Part shown: one piece after another, positions 44,197 through 53,800 of the stretch | How the letters are laid out: every line of letters begins with the position of its first letter | How positions within the stretch are numbered: the stretch's first letter is position 1 | Source of the DNA: Podospora pseudocomata | Lineage: Eukaryota > Ascomycota > Sordariomycetes > Sordariales > Podosporaceae | Reading direction: 5' to 3' | Assembly: GCF_035222375.1 (NCBI RefSeq) | Contig: NC_085888.1 | Location: forward strand, 3,708,389-3,772,388 | Length of the DNA stretch: 64,000 nt | Translations under genes and position numbers: made by a program | Notes under the pieces: generated by a model | What the model was told of the DNA's origin: nothing | Databases searched by the model: none | What the model saw: only the letters and a program-made list of their open reading frames with translations

Positions 44197-46304
44197 TCAC
44201 TTCTTCTTTCGTGTCGAGCGCCTCAAACCGGGCCCGGCATTCCCTGCCAAGTTGTCGTCGGGATGCTCTGGCGCAAAGTCGTCTGAGGCCGCTGCTTCCA
44301 ACCACTGCTGCAATCGTATAGGCGGTCCCGCCTGCTCTGGATTCTCGTCGTGGAACTTCTTCAGTGCCATTGGCGAGTCTCGGAACCCGTCGGCGTAGTA
44401 CCATTCGGGGTCTGGGTCCCAACCTCTCCAGTCGACCTGATATTGTAGCCTTCCTTGGTGAATCCGACTTGCGATGATTCTGTCGACCTCCCATTGCTCT
44501 GAACCATCCGGCATCTCCTCCGCCGGTGGGTTCTCGGCTGCTTGTCCTGGGAGTGGATTGTCGGCGTACTTCCTCAACCGGTCAGCCGTAAACACCTTGG
44601 TACCCTTCCATGAGTCGGGGACCTCCAGCTGGTAGGCGTGGCCGACCATCTTCTCGATACGATAGTTCTGTTGAGTCATTGGGAACGAGAGCTTGTCGCT
44701 GGGGCGGCCCGTAAGCTCTGTCTGTTTCAGGATGATCACCCTGTCTCCGACCCCGAAGTCAGGCTCCCGTCTATGCCGGTTTGCTTGTATCGCTTGTCTC
44801 TCCTGTGCCTTGAGGATACACTCCCGAGCGTACTCCCAGTATCCCATGATCTTCTTGGCGCTCGCTTGTGCCTCCTGTCGCGTCAGCTTCTCCCGTCTCG
44901 TCATGTCCTTGAACGACTTGGTCCTGGCTTCCCAGTCGAATGGCGTGGGGAAGGAAATCGAATAAACACTCGTGGGGAGATTGTCGTGCTGTCTTGAGGC
45001 ATCGCCGCCTGCGCCGCGTCCAAGGCCGGTATCGCCTCCGACCAGTTATCCTGGTAGTGGCTGACGAACATCCGCAGTCTCTGGTTGATGAGCTGGTTGT
45101 AGTTTTCGACCTGGCCAACCGTTTGGGAGTGACCGGCCGTGGCCAGCTCCCACTTGACTCCCAAGATCTTGGACATCTCGTTGGTGAAGTCCGAACGGAA
45201 TTGCGGGCCTCGGTCGCTTAGCACGTCCGCTGGGAGCCCCAACAACCGGTATGGGCCCTCGTAGTACAGGCGTGCTGCCTCCTTCGCCGTTGTTTTTGTG
45301 GTGCATGGTATCGTCCAGGCTTGTTTCGAGAGTCGGCAGATAATCGTCATGGCGCTGTCGAATCCGTGCTTGTCCTTCGGGAGCTGGTTGAAGTCCACCA
45401 CCAGGCTACTCCACGGTCTATCGGGAGGCGGGAGCGGGTGAAGGAGCCCCGGCGTCTTGTCTCTGGGCCGCTTGGCGGACTTGCAACGACAACAGCCCAC
45501 ATACCGGTCTATATCTCCATGCATCTTCGGCCACCAATATCTCGCTGTCACCAGCTTGCGAGTCTTGTGTCGGCCCGGATGCGCCGTCAGCAGCGTGCCG
45601 TGGACATCTGCGATCACCCTGGTACGCAGCAGCGCCTCGTCAGGCACTATCAATCTTCCTCCACACAACACGTATCGGTCATCCTGCATGCTGAACTCTG
45701 AGGGGACCTCCCCGTTCCTTGCCTTCTCTCTGTACTCTTCCAGAGCCTCACTGCTCTTGTTTGCCTCCAGCAATTCATCCATCAACTGGAACCCGCTGCC
45801 CTCCGGCGGTTCCCGATCATCATACAACGCTGCCAACATCATCAGTGGGACTTCCACATCCTCCGTCTCTATCACCGATATCAATCCCAGCGCTTCATCA
45901 TCCCTCTGGCTAGTCTGCCATTGACTAAGGTCGTCCGGTCTAACCGGCGCGAACATCTGCATCGTGCGATAGGCGTCTCTCTTGTCTTTCTGGGTCTTAG
46001 TGTCTTCCGACTTTCGCGACAAAGCGTCCGCAGCCGCATTGTCCCTCCCCGGGCGGAAAGTGATGTGGAAGTTATACCCCGAAAGCTCTTCCGCCCATGC
46101 CGCCTGTCTGATGTTTAGAACCCTCTTGGTGCTGAAGAACTTCAGGGCCTCGTGGTCCGTGATCGCCAAGAAGGGGTCTTTGTGTTGCAGTCCCCGCAGT
46201 TCTGCCGACCAGAACTGGATTGCTTTCACCACCGCCATCAGTTCTTTATCGTGGATATGATAATTGTGCTCCGATCCCCGCAGGGTCTGTGACCAATATC
46301 CCAC
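44197..46304 (-). pseudogene. pol: gypsy-2 RNase H, integrase and chromodomain
   Basis: RNase H: HIHDKELMAVVKAIQFW and ITDHEALKFF. Integrase: HGTLLTAHPGRHKTRKL with CCRCKSAK, VVDFNQLPKD, VLSDRGPQFRSDF and a Glu in TVGQVENYNQ. A frame change lies near 44953 in a C run. The C-terminal half has a GVGDRVIILKQTEL barrel and a chromodomain (QWEVDRIIASRIHQGRLQYQ, VDWRGWDPDPEWYYADGF), ending RRSTRKKK. Confidence 0.88.
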
Positions 46305-47390
46305 CGGGTGCCAGTCCTGATCCTCTTCCTGGTTTACTGCGATAATACTCCAGCCATCACTCCCTGCGACGCGTCGGTCTCCAGCCTTGTCGGCTTATGG
46401 TGGGAGAAGTGCTTCAACACCGGCGTATTCAACATGCGATGTTTCAGCTCTTCAAACGCTGCCTCGCAGTCGGATCCCAGTCCCACTCCTTATCCTTCCG
46501 GGTGAGCAGGGTAAGTGGCCGAGCGATTCTTCCATATTCTCTGACAAATCGCCGGTAGAAGTTACAGAATCCTAAGAAAGACTGTACTCCCTTGACGTTC
46601 GTTGGTCTCTCCCAGTTGCGCACCGCTTCGATCTTCTTCGGGTTAACCTTGATTCCTTCAGTGGTAATCACGAACCCTAAGAACTCCGTGCTCGTCGTGT
46701 GGAACTCGCACTTATCAATATCGGCCTGCAGCCCTGCTGATCGCAGCCGTTCCAGTACCTTTGCCACGTGCTGGCGGTGCTCTGTCTCGCTCTCCGAGTA
46801 AATCAGAATGTCATCGATATACGCGCTGCAGAAATCGTCCAGATAGTCCTGCAGGGTTCGGTTGATAAATCTTTGAAAGGTGGCCGGGCCGTTACAAAGG
46901 CCAAATGGTAACACCTTGTACTTGAACGCACCTTGCCTCGTCCGGAAGGCCGTCAGTGCCTCGCTCTCCGGGTCCATCCTCACACGGTTAAAGGCCTGTC
47001 GTATATCAACCTTCGAAAAGATCTTCGCCTTGGAAATCCGCGCCATCGTTTCGTCGATCAACGGGGCGGGTAACAGTCCTTGATGGTCTTTGCGTTCAAC
47101 TTGCGGTAGTCCACACAGAACCTCAAGGACCCGTTTGCTTTTCGCACAAACAGGATGGGGGATGCCCATGGCTCCCCGCTCGGTACGATCCAACCTTTCT
47201 GCAGCATCTTTATCACATATTCGCGGCTGGCTTCCAGTTCTTCGGCCGACATCTTGTACAATGGACTGTACCCAATGTTCTCCGGTCTCTCGTTGGGGAG
47301 TAGCTCGATTTTATGGTCGATATTATGTCGGTATGGGGTAGCTCGTCGGACTCGGTCTTGCTGAACACGTCGAGATACTGGTGGTAGCAC
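46305..47390 (-). pseudogene. pol: gypsy-2 reverse transcriptase
   Basis: ASPILFVRKANGSLRFCVDY, KAKIFSKVDIRQAFNRVRM, YKVLPFGLCNGPATFQ and the catalytic SAYIDDILIYS are present, then LGFCNFYRRFVREYGRIA. A frame change is needed near 47080 and another near 46440. Confidence 0.85.
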
Positions 47391-48356
47391 TTGGGCAGCT
47401 CCTCAACACCTGCTGCCGCAACTCCTCTCCATCCTTCTCCATCCCGTTCGCAGCCTTGTCCTCCTCGATCCTCTTGTACTCAATCACAGCGTCCAACTCA
47501 TCCATCGTCACGAACCCTGTCTCCCATTTCCCGTTCCGAGACATCTTATCGTAGATGACCTCTTCGATGGCCCCGATGTCAAAGGATTCGCACATTTCCG
47601 GCCGACCCGTGAAGGCGACAACCTTCTTCTTCCTTCCACCGGGTGGTGTCCATACCTCTCCGGCCAGAGCGCGCTCCATCTTCGCCTCTTCCCTCGATGA
47701 GCGATCGGCTTGTTGTCTTCCAATCTGCAATGGTTTGACCGTCTTGGCTGGCTGATCCTTCAGTTTCCTCAACTCTGCTAGCCTTTCCTGATCAACACTC
47801 CGTTGCGTCGATGCCGGTCCTCCTGTTCCAGCCATGCCTCTACGGCATCCAGCAGCGTATCTTTCTCTTTCTTGTGCCTCTTCCTATCCTTGGAACGACG
47901 CTTCTTCTCTGGTGGCATGTTCTCCGGGAACAGCAACCTCCTGCGAACACAATCGATCATGATGTCGTGTCGTTCGAAGAACCTCTTTCCCAGGATGATG
48001 TCGTGCTGGGCGTCGATGACCAGCATGGGCTGTTGCAAGAATGTCCTTCCTTGCACCGACAACTCGTGCCGTAGTGCTACATCGATAATCTGTGATGGTA
48101 CTCCGTCGAATCCTCCGACCGGCCGTGGCGCGAAGTCTTCGATTCTATTCAGCGCCATTTTCTTCTTGAGTTTCTTTGCGAATGTTACGCTAATAAACAC
48201 ATCTCCGTTTGCTCCCGTGTCGACCAGAGCGTCAGCAGTAGTTAAAGAAGTCTCATGGTTACCTATGGAAATTGGTATTACGAATGGTTTTCCTCCCAGC
48301 CTCTCCTCCAGCAAGTCCGGAGGCTTTACTCTACCCACTGCCATCATGGTCGACAA
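47323..48356 (-). pseudogene. pol: gypsy-2 protease region
   Basis: ADALVDTGANGDVFIS carries the D-T/S-G active site and IILGKRFFERHDIMI the flap-like ILG motif. A basic linker (KKRRSKDRKRHKKEKD) and an acidic spacer follow before the reverse transcriptase, with frame changes near 47800. Confidence 0.75.
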
Positions 48357-48391
48357 GTCCCTGGAAGGGGAGTCACATCTCTCCAGGGTGT

Positions 48392-50433
48392 CTAGTTTTC
48401 CTCCCCGGAGGAGGAGTCATCGCTTTCGTCCAACTTCGCCTTGTTGGAAGCTGGCTTCTTGGGTTTACCGGCCTTCGGGGCCCTTGGGGAGTCGGGGGGC
48501 CTCGCCCTCTTCGTCGTCCTTGGCCCAAGTCTTCTGCAGATTGGCGATGCGCGCTTCACGGTCCTTGTCGCTACCCCTCGGCTTCTTCTCATTCGCCTTG
48601 GGGCACTGCCTGCTCCTGTGTCCCGTCTCGCCACAGATGAAGCACTCGCCGGCCTCGTAGCGCTTACGGACCTCCTCCTGGACAACTTGTGCTCTGGCTT
48701 GGGGCCTTGGTTGGACTGCCCACCGGACGACTTGCTCTTACCGCTGTTGAAATTGTTGCGCTGACCGCCCCGACTACCGCGGGCGTTGCCTGAGTCTTCT
48801 TTCTTCTTCTCCATCGCGTCGACGGTTTCTTCGATCATGGCAATCTCGGCAGCCAGTCGCGTGAAGTCTTCGAAGGTGACCGCGGGGTTGACGTACTGAG
48901 CAGCCAAGGCTTTCTGGAATGAGCCCGGCAGACGGCGGCGGAACTCTTGCTTCCATTCTGACTTGGAGCGACCGATTTCTCCAGCCAGACGCACGAAGTC
49001 ATTCTTGAAGGCGGCGAACTTGGAAGCCTTGTCGAGCTTGAGGTTGTTGAAGTCGGTGAGAGCCTTCTCCTTGCAGTTGTGGTCATTGTACTCGTGCCAC
49101 AGGTGCTGCATCAACTTATCGGGATGGACGATCTGATCGGGGTGACCGTCGCGCAGGTAGGGAGCCAGGGCGTCAGCGGCCTTGCCGCCAATACGGCCCT
49201 CGATGTAGGCCAGCAGAGCGCGATCGCTGGCGAAGTGATCACGATTGACCACCACCTTGTTACACATGGCGCGACGCCAGACCTCGAACGAGGGGAGTCC
49301 TTACCGTTGGTGAAGATAGGAGGGTCAGGCAGCTTCGTGCTCTTCCTACCCTTCTCGGCGGCGTCATCCTCGTTGATGCTGAAGCTGTCAAAACGCGTCT
49401 CTCTGGAGGTGAGAGAGGCGGGGCGATCTTCAGTCCTGGGAGGGGGAGAAGACCGCAAGAACTGACTGGACTCTGAACGCGGCTTGCGAGCCTGAGCAAG
49501 CTGTTTCTGCAGCTCTTCAATTTTCTGGTTCAACTTATAATTCTGGCCGGCTAAATACACAGAGGCCTCCCGGGCTTCCTGATTCTCGGCCACGACTTCC
49601 GTCAATTCCTTGCGAGCACTCTCAAGGCGCTCCTCCGTCAACTCCATGTTGTCCTCCACGTCTCTACACTGCATCTCTTTCTCCGTGAGAGCCTCCTTCA
49701 GGTCCTCGACCTCCCTCTCCTTGGACTCGAGGGCATCGTCACGGGCGGCCAAAGCGTCCCGCATGGTAGTGACCCGCTCGTCGGTGGACGTCGCTTTCTG
49801 TTGGTGGAGAGCGGGGACCCAATCGTGGACAATCTGGAGGTTGCGGTCGAGGGAAGTGAGGTGATGATGGAGGTCGCGCACTTGTCCCAACAACGCGGTG
49901 CAGATCAGCGCTCGAACCTTGAATTCCTGCCACATCTCGTGGGGTGGTTGATGCAAAGATCCATCCATTCGTGCTCGTAGAGGACGCCCTTGAACTCGAT
50001 CGGGTGTCTGCCGTCGGTCTCGCAAAGGGGTGCAAAGGGCACTGTCGGGCCGGCGGGGGGTGGCGTACCAATCGGCAAGCGAGCGGACCCGCTCAACTTG
50101 GTCTTGGTCGAGTTCTTCGGGGGATGTGTGGTAGCGGAGGTCGTCCAATCTCTGGGACACCTTGTCGCAGAACACCTCGTAGGACACTTCGGTCGGGGGG
50201 ATCCCGATCTCGTTGCCGGCGGCGTCGACCACGGTCGCGCCCAGGGTGGCCGACTCCTCGTGGGTCGGGCCGCTGAGGAAGACTTCCGACACGCGAGCGG
50301 TCTTCTTGCTGACCGCCGTCTTGGTCTTCTTGGTCTTGGGGAGATGCCAGTGCAAGGCATCCAGGGAGAACCGGACTGACTTCCGGGATTTCTCGCGGTC
50401 CTCATCGGAGGGACCCTTCGTGGGGTGAGCCAT
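48392..50433 (-). pseudogene. gag: gypsy-2 Gag
   Basis: Starts MAHPTKGPSDEDREKSRKS. A long coiled coil follows (Glu/Lys/Leu heptads such as REVEDLKEALTEKEMQ, about residues 215-310), then the gag core, entered after a frame change near 49288 (WRRAMCNKVVVNRDHF, LMQHLWHEYND, FAAFKNDFVRLAGE, FRRRLPGSFQKAL). A further frame change near 48688 leads to a normal zinc knuckle, CFICGETGHRSRQC, near 48650-48609. The last part is a Lys/Ser/Asp-rich tail. Confidence 0.8.
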
Positions 50434-50661
50434 GGCTAGAATCGTCGATTCGTCCGGGCGATGCGCTCAATCGGTATGCTGCAGGTCGACCGGGATTGGG
50501 ACCGCGCAAGTGGGTTGCCGCAGGTTTGTCGTAAACCGCGCAGGTCTAGCCGTTCTTGGCTGTCGCAGCGACCAGGGTGGCGCGCGCTTGTCTGTCGATC
50601 AATTCGTCGAAATTGTCGTATCCTTGGGATATTTCAACCTTCCCAGGCTATAGTGGTTTTG

Positions 50662-50671
50662 ATCTTTCGAT
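50662..50671 (-). promoter_or_regulatory. gypsy-2 self-priming primer-binding site
   Basis: The sense sequence ATCGAAAGAT directly follows the LTR end and is the exact reverse complement of 50739-50730 within the LTR; including the last LTR base the match is 11. Confidence 0.7.
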
Positions 50672-50916
50672 TGTCACGAAGCTGAGGCTGAAATAGGTCA
50701 AGGCCAATATTATTCCGTAGCTAAAGTAATCGAAAGATGAGGAAAAGGAAAAGTAAGTGTGTGTGGCCCTGCTTGCTCTGCAAGATATCCTTACCCTGCC
50801 TTGCCTGCCCCACGTGGCCTGTGCTTCCCTTTGCTCCCATTGGCCGCAGCCCTCATCCTCAGCCCTGACCCTGTATTCCTGTCCTAACCCTAACCCTGTA
50901 GCCGTATGCCGTTACA
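50672..50916 (-). repeat. gypsy-2 5' LTR
   Basis: 245 bp, matching the other LTR, followed by GAGGT. In sense orientation a pyrimidine-rich tract leads to ATCTTTCGAT (50739-50730), the predicted transcript start. Confidence 0.94.
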
Positions 50917-51521
50917 GAGGTCGTGTCCTCTTATTTCGCAAAAGCTGGGCTTGCAGAATCCGTGACCAAATGTAGGATCAAGAGCTTCATTTTGTTTTCT
51001 CTCAAATTACCAACCTGTTCCTTGAGACGAGCTGCCAGAAGCAAAACCGAGGCATTTGCATTGCTACTGTCAAAGTATGTGAATCCCAAAAACGGTTCAC
51101 ACGCCTTCTATCCAACTGTTCTTGACCCAAAGACCGACAGATGATGCACGAAGGCATCAAGAGCTGAAAACTTGGAAGCAGTCAGAACCGATCGTGGCTG
51201 TTGCAAGCCAATGGTCATCTCGATGATTTACATTGCCTCCCTGTTTTACTAGAACCTTGCAACTGTCCATAGGTCTTATCTAAGTTCAAATATATTACCT
51301 AGCTCTTGATGCTCAGCACCAATATGTCTACCTACCGCCAAACGCCAGGCCAGATCCAAAGCAACCACTCAAAATACATTCGTGTAAAAGCCTACTATTC
51401 AAGCCAACCTCACCTGGAGGATATACAATCCAGATATACACCCACACTGTCACCGCAAAAATCCTCCAGTAATATCCTTCGGTCATCAACCTCCATTGTC
51501 AAATTGTGGTAAAGACCACGT
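50917..51521. other. intergenic
   Basis: 605 bases between gypsy-2 and the 3' end of the next gene. Nothing recognised. Confidence 0.4.
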
Positions 51522-52961
51522 CTATTTCTTCCCAGATACCGTGGTCTTCTTCGCTGTCGTAACAGGGACGGAAGTCTTGGTCGCCGTAGCAGTCTTGGTC
51601 GCAACGGGGGCCGATGTTTTAGTCGCGGCGGGGGCTGAAGTCTTGGTTGCAGTAGAAGTCCTGACGGCAGCAGTGGTCTTGGCCGCTGTCGTCGCGGTCG
51701 ACGTTTTGAGTCCCGTAGTATTAGCTGGAGCTGGGACCTTTTGACCTGGTTTGCTAGCTTGGGTGTTGAGGCCAGAAGTTGACTTGTCTGCCAAAGCCGG
51801 TCGTCCGGTTGCCGGTGTGGGTTTCGCGGTTGCTGTCACGGGCTTCGAGGTCGGAGCTTTAGTAGAAGCGTTGTTGACAGGTACTGAACCGGTAGTGTTT
51901 GAAGGGCTGGTCCTGCCACCTGTAGCACCCCCTCCGGTGCTAGGCCCGGGCCTCCCGGTACCGCTCTGACCAGTGGCCCCCGTTCCACTTCCACCGGCGG
52001 CGCCTGATCCTCCCGCTCCGCCAGCCGGGGGCGTTGGGAGCTGAAGGCCACCACCGCCTTGACCAGCGAGCCACTGTGGGTGCGGCTTTACCCAAGCCAC
52101 ATTCAATGTGTTGCAGCATTTCTGGCAGTTCGGATCCTTGGGTCCTCTGCTGCACGGCTCTTGAATCCCAACGTAATTGTTGGGTCCCTTGCCTGGAATC
52201 CGGCCATAGACGAGCATCTTGACCGGAGAGTTTGCTGGTGACTTGGCATAGTAACGTCCGCCACGAACGTGTTGTGAGCGGGCCTCTTTCTCGAACCAGC
52301 TCTCAAAGACATACCAAACTCCATCTTCGGCATGGAGCTCACGGGGCCCATCTCTTGTCTGTTTCTTTCCATCCGCCGAGAGTACGACACGTGAAACAGC
52401 GTCCCACCAGGCTTGCGCTTTGTACCAGCCTTCATCAGTCTTGAGATATTCGTTGAACCTGCCCCTCGGAATCGTGCACTGGAACACGATACCACCTCGT
52501 GCAAAGCCCATGTTGACGTAAAGGGTAGCTACGAGAAGGGAGTTGGTCGTTGAGGTGTAGGCTCCCTTGTTCGCATAGTTTCTGTGCAGCCAGTCGAATG
52601 CCTCCTTTCCCCAGGCCTCAAGCTGTCTATCTGTTGGCTCCTCGGGTCCGTCAAACTCCCAATGTCTGTACCAGACGGCACCTCCCACGTTATTGAGAGG
52701 GGGTGCTTGATCTTCCTGGCCCCAGATCTGGAGAGGAAGTGTTGAGCGGAACGATGGCTGCCATGGTGGGGGATATGTCCCGAGTATACTAAAGTGTTCG
52801 GCGAGGAGATTAGTCCAAAAAGGGAGATAATAATGTAGGTGACTCGACCAGCGAGAATAACTAGAGAAAGTATCAAGGCAGTGATGGTTTTCGTGATATG
52901 ATTCCAAACATCTTACGGACATGAAGAATAGTGGTATTATATACATGGACCTGTCTTCCAC
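51522..52961 (-). CDS. Thr/Ala-rich protein with possible ADP-ribosyltransferase-like domain
   Basis: The open frame ends at 51522. Its N-terminal limit is uncertain: an ATG at 52961 is immediately followed by a TATA-like stretch, and a hydrophobic signal-peptide-like segment (ALILSLVILAG) lies in another frame near 52860, so an upstream exon or broken start is likely. The globular part (about residues 80-290) has AVWYRHWEFDGPEEPTD, GAYTSTTNSLLVATLY and GIVFQCTIPRGRFNEY. Their order (Arg, then a YTST block, then a beta strand) recalls the Arg/STS core of secreted ADP-ribosyltransferases of the enterotoxin-A type seen in some fungi; the catalytic Glu cannot be assigned. Two CC-type cysteine groups (CSRGPKDPNCQKCC) follow. 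The rest is Gly/Ser- then Thr/Ala/Lys-rich and probably O-glycosylated. Toxic function is not established. Confidence 0.55.
   Translation of the reverse strand: MEDRSMYIIPLFFMSVRCLESYHENHHCLDTFSSYSRWSSHLHYYLPFWTNLLAEHFSILGTYPPPWQPSFRSTLPLQIWGQEDQAPPLNNVGGAVWYRHWEFDGPEEPTDRQLEAWGKEAFDWLHRNYANKGAYTSTTNSLLVATLYVNMGFARGGIVFQCTIPRGRFNEYLKTDEGWYKAQAWWDAVSRVVLSADGKKQTRDGPRELHAEDGVWYVFESWFEKEARSQHVRGGRYYAKSPANSPVKMLVYGRIPGKGPNNYVGIQEPCSRGPKDPNCQKCCNTLNVAWVKPHPQWLAGQGGGGLQLPTPPAGGAGGSGAAGGSGTGATGQSGTGRPGPSTGGGATGGRTSPSNTTGSVPVNNASTKAPTSKPVTATAKPTPATGRPALADKSTSGLNTQASKPGQKVPAPANTTGLKTSTATTAAKTTAAVRTSTATKTSAPAATKTSAPVATKTATATKTSVPVTTAKKTTVSGKK
51534..51720 (-). repeat. low-complexity repeats encoding Thr/Ala/Lys tracts
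   Basis: Imperfect units encoding TKTSAPA/TKTSVPV and TATTAAKTT peptides form the C-terminus of the previous gene. Confidence 0.7.
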
Positions 52962-53800
52962 TGGTAGTCCACAGAGCTCAAGAATAGCATAGTACTATCA
53001 TCTCCACACGCCTACTCTGCATCAGGCCCAGCATGTTGGAAGACGGGCCATCTTTTAGACCCGGTCATTGTTTCTGAGTACCTCTATTGAAACTGCCGCA
53101 AGACACCACAATGCTATGCTGCGGCGCTGAAATCGAAAAGAGTACCTGGCCATACACTCAAAACGAAAGGGACAATTCTTCAGTTGCAATATCTGATGTG
53201 TCCATACCGAGATATCTCGCATCTCACAAACAGCGGCCACAGCGGATAGTATCGGTATGTACCATAATGGTGAATGACGCCCGACGCTTTCTATCGAGAA
53301 TAATGTCCCAGGAGAGAGTTCAAGTTTTCGCCTGCTGTCTTCTGTCTCCCTGGCTGGCTTACTGGTCTGGTCGTTGAAGCTCATGGTCTCACATTACCTT
53401 ACGCCGCAACGACCTGACGCATAGGCCACCATGGTTGGCTGGCTAGATTCTCTTTTAATCAGGCTGAGGTGGTCAGCTGCCCACTGGCGTGCATGCGTTG
53501 GCTGTTTCTCTTGACTGCACAGCGACTAAGCGAAGTTCAGCACTGCGGGCAGTTTAGCGGCGGCCCCCAACGGTCACATGCATGTGGCACAAGCCGCACT
53601 CGGTAGCCAATAGCATAGTGTCTTCAGATCTTAATGGCCTGCGACGCGTTGTTGTCGCCAATTGAGAGACCACCGCGTTTCACCATCGCCACGTCTGTCA
53701 GCGGCCACCGGTGTCTCAATGCTTGGATTCAGCTATTTTCACCTTCGACCTCTCAACAACCGCCAACTCGTCGACCTGTCGAAAGCTCACCACCCTAACT
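52962..53800. other. divergent promoter region
   Basis: 840 bases between divergent genes, no supported gene. Minus-strand TATATAATACC near 52936-52946 may serve the Thr/Ala-rich gene. Confidence 0.35.

Larger units (their letters stand above)
43704..50916 (-). mobile_element. gypsy-2: Ty3/gypsy chromovirus, full length
   Basis: A 7213-bp element. LTRs at 43704-43948 and 50672-50916 are each 245 bp, start TG, end CA and look identical; the target duplication GAGGT lies at 43699-43703 and 50917-50921. Genes run on the minus strand: gag with coiled coil and CCHC knuckle, protease, reverse transcriptase, RNase H, integrase, chromodomain. It is a different family from gypsy-1, with other LTRs and a much longer Gag. 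Several one-base frame breaks are present. Confidence 0.95.

Noticed and set aside
53055-53384. Small minus-strand frame between the divergent genes near 53 kb
   Set aside because: Short, featureless and contradicted by an equally long frame on the other strand.
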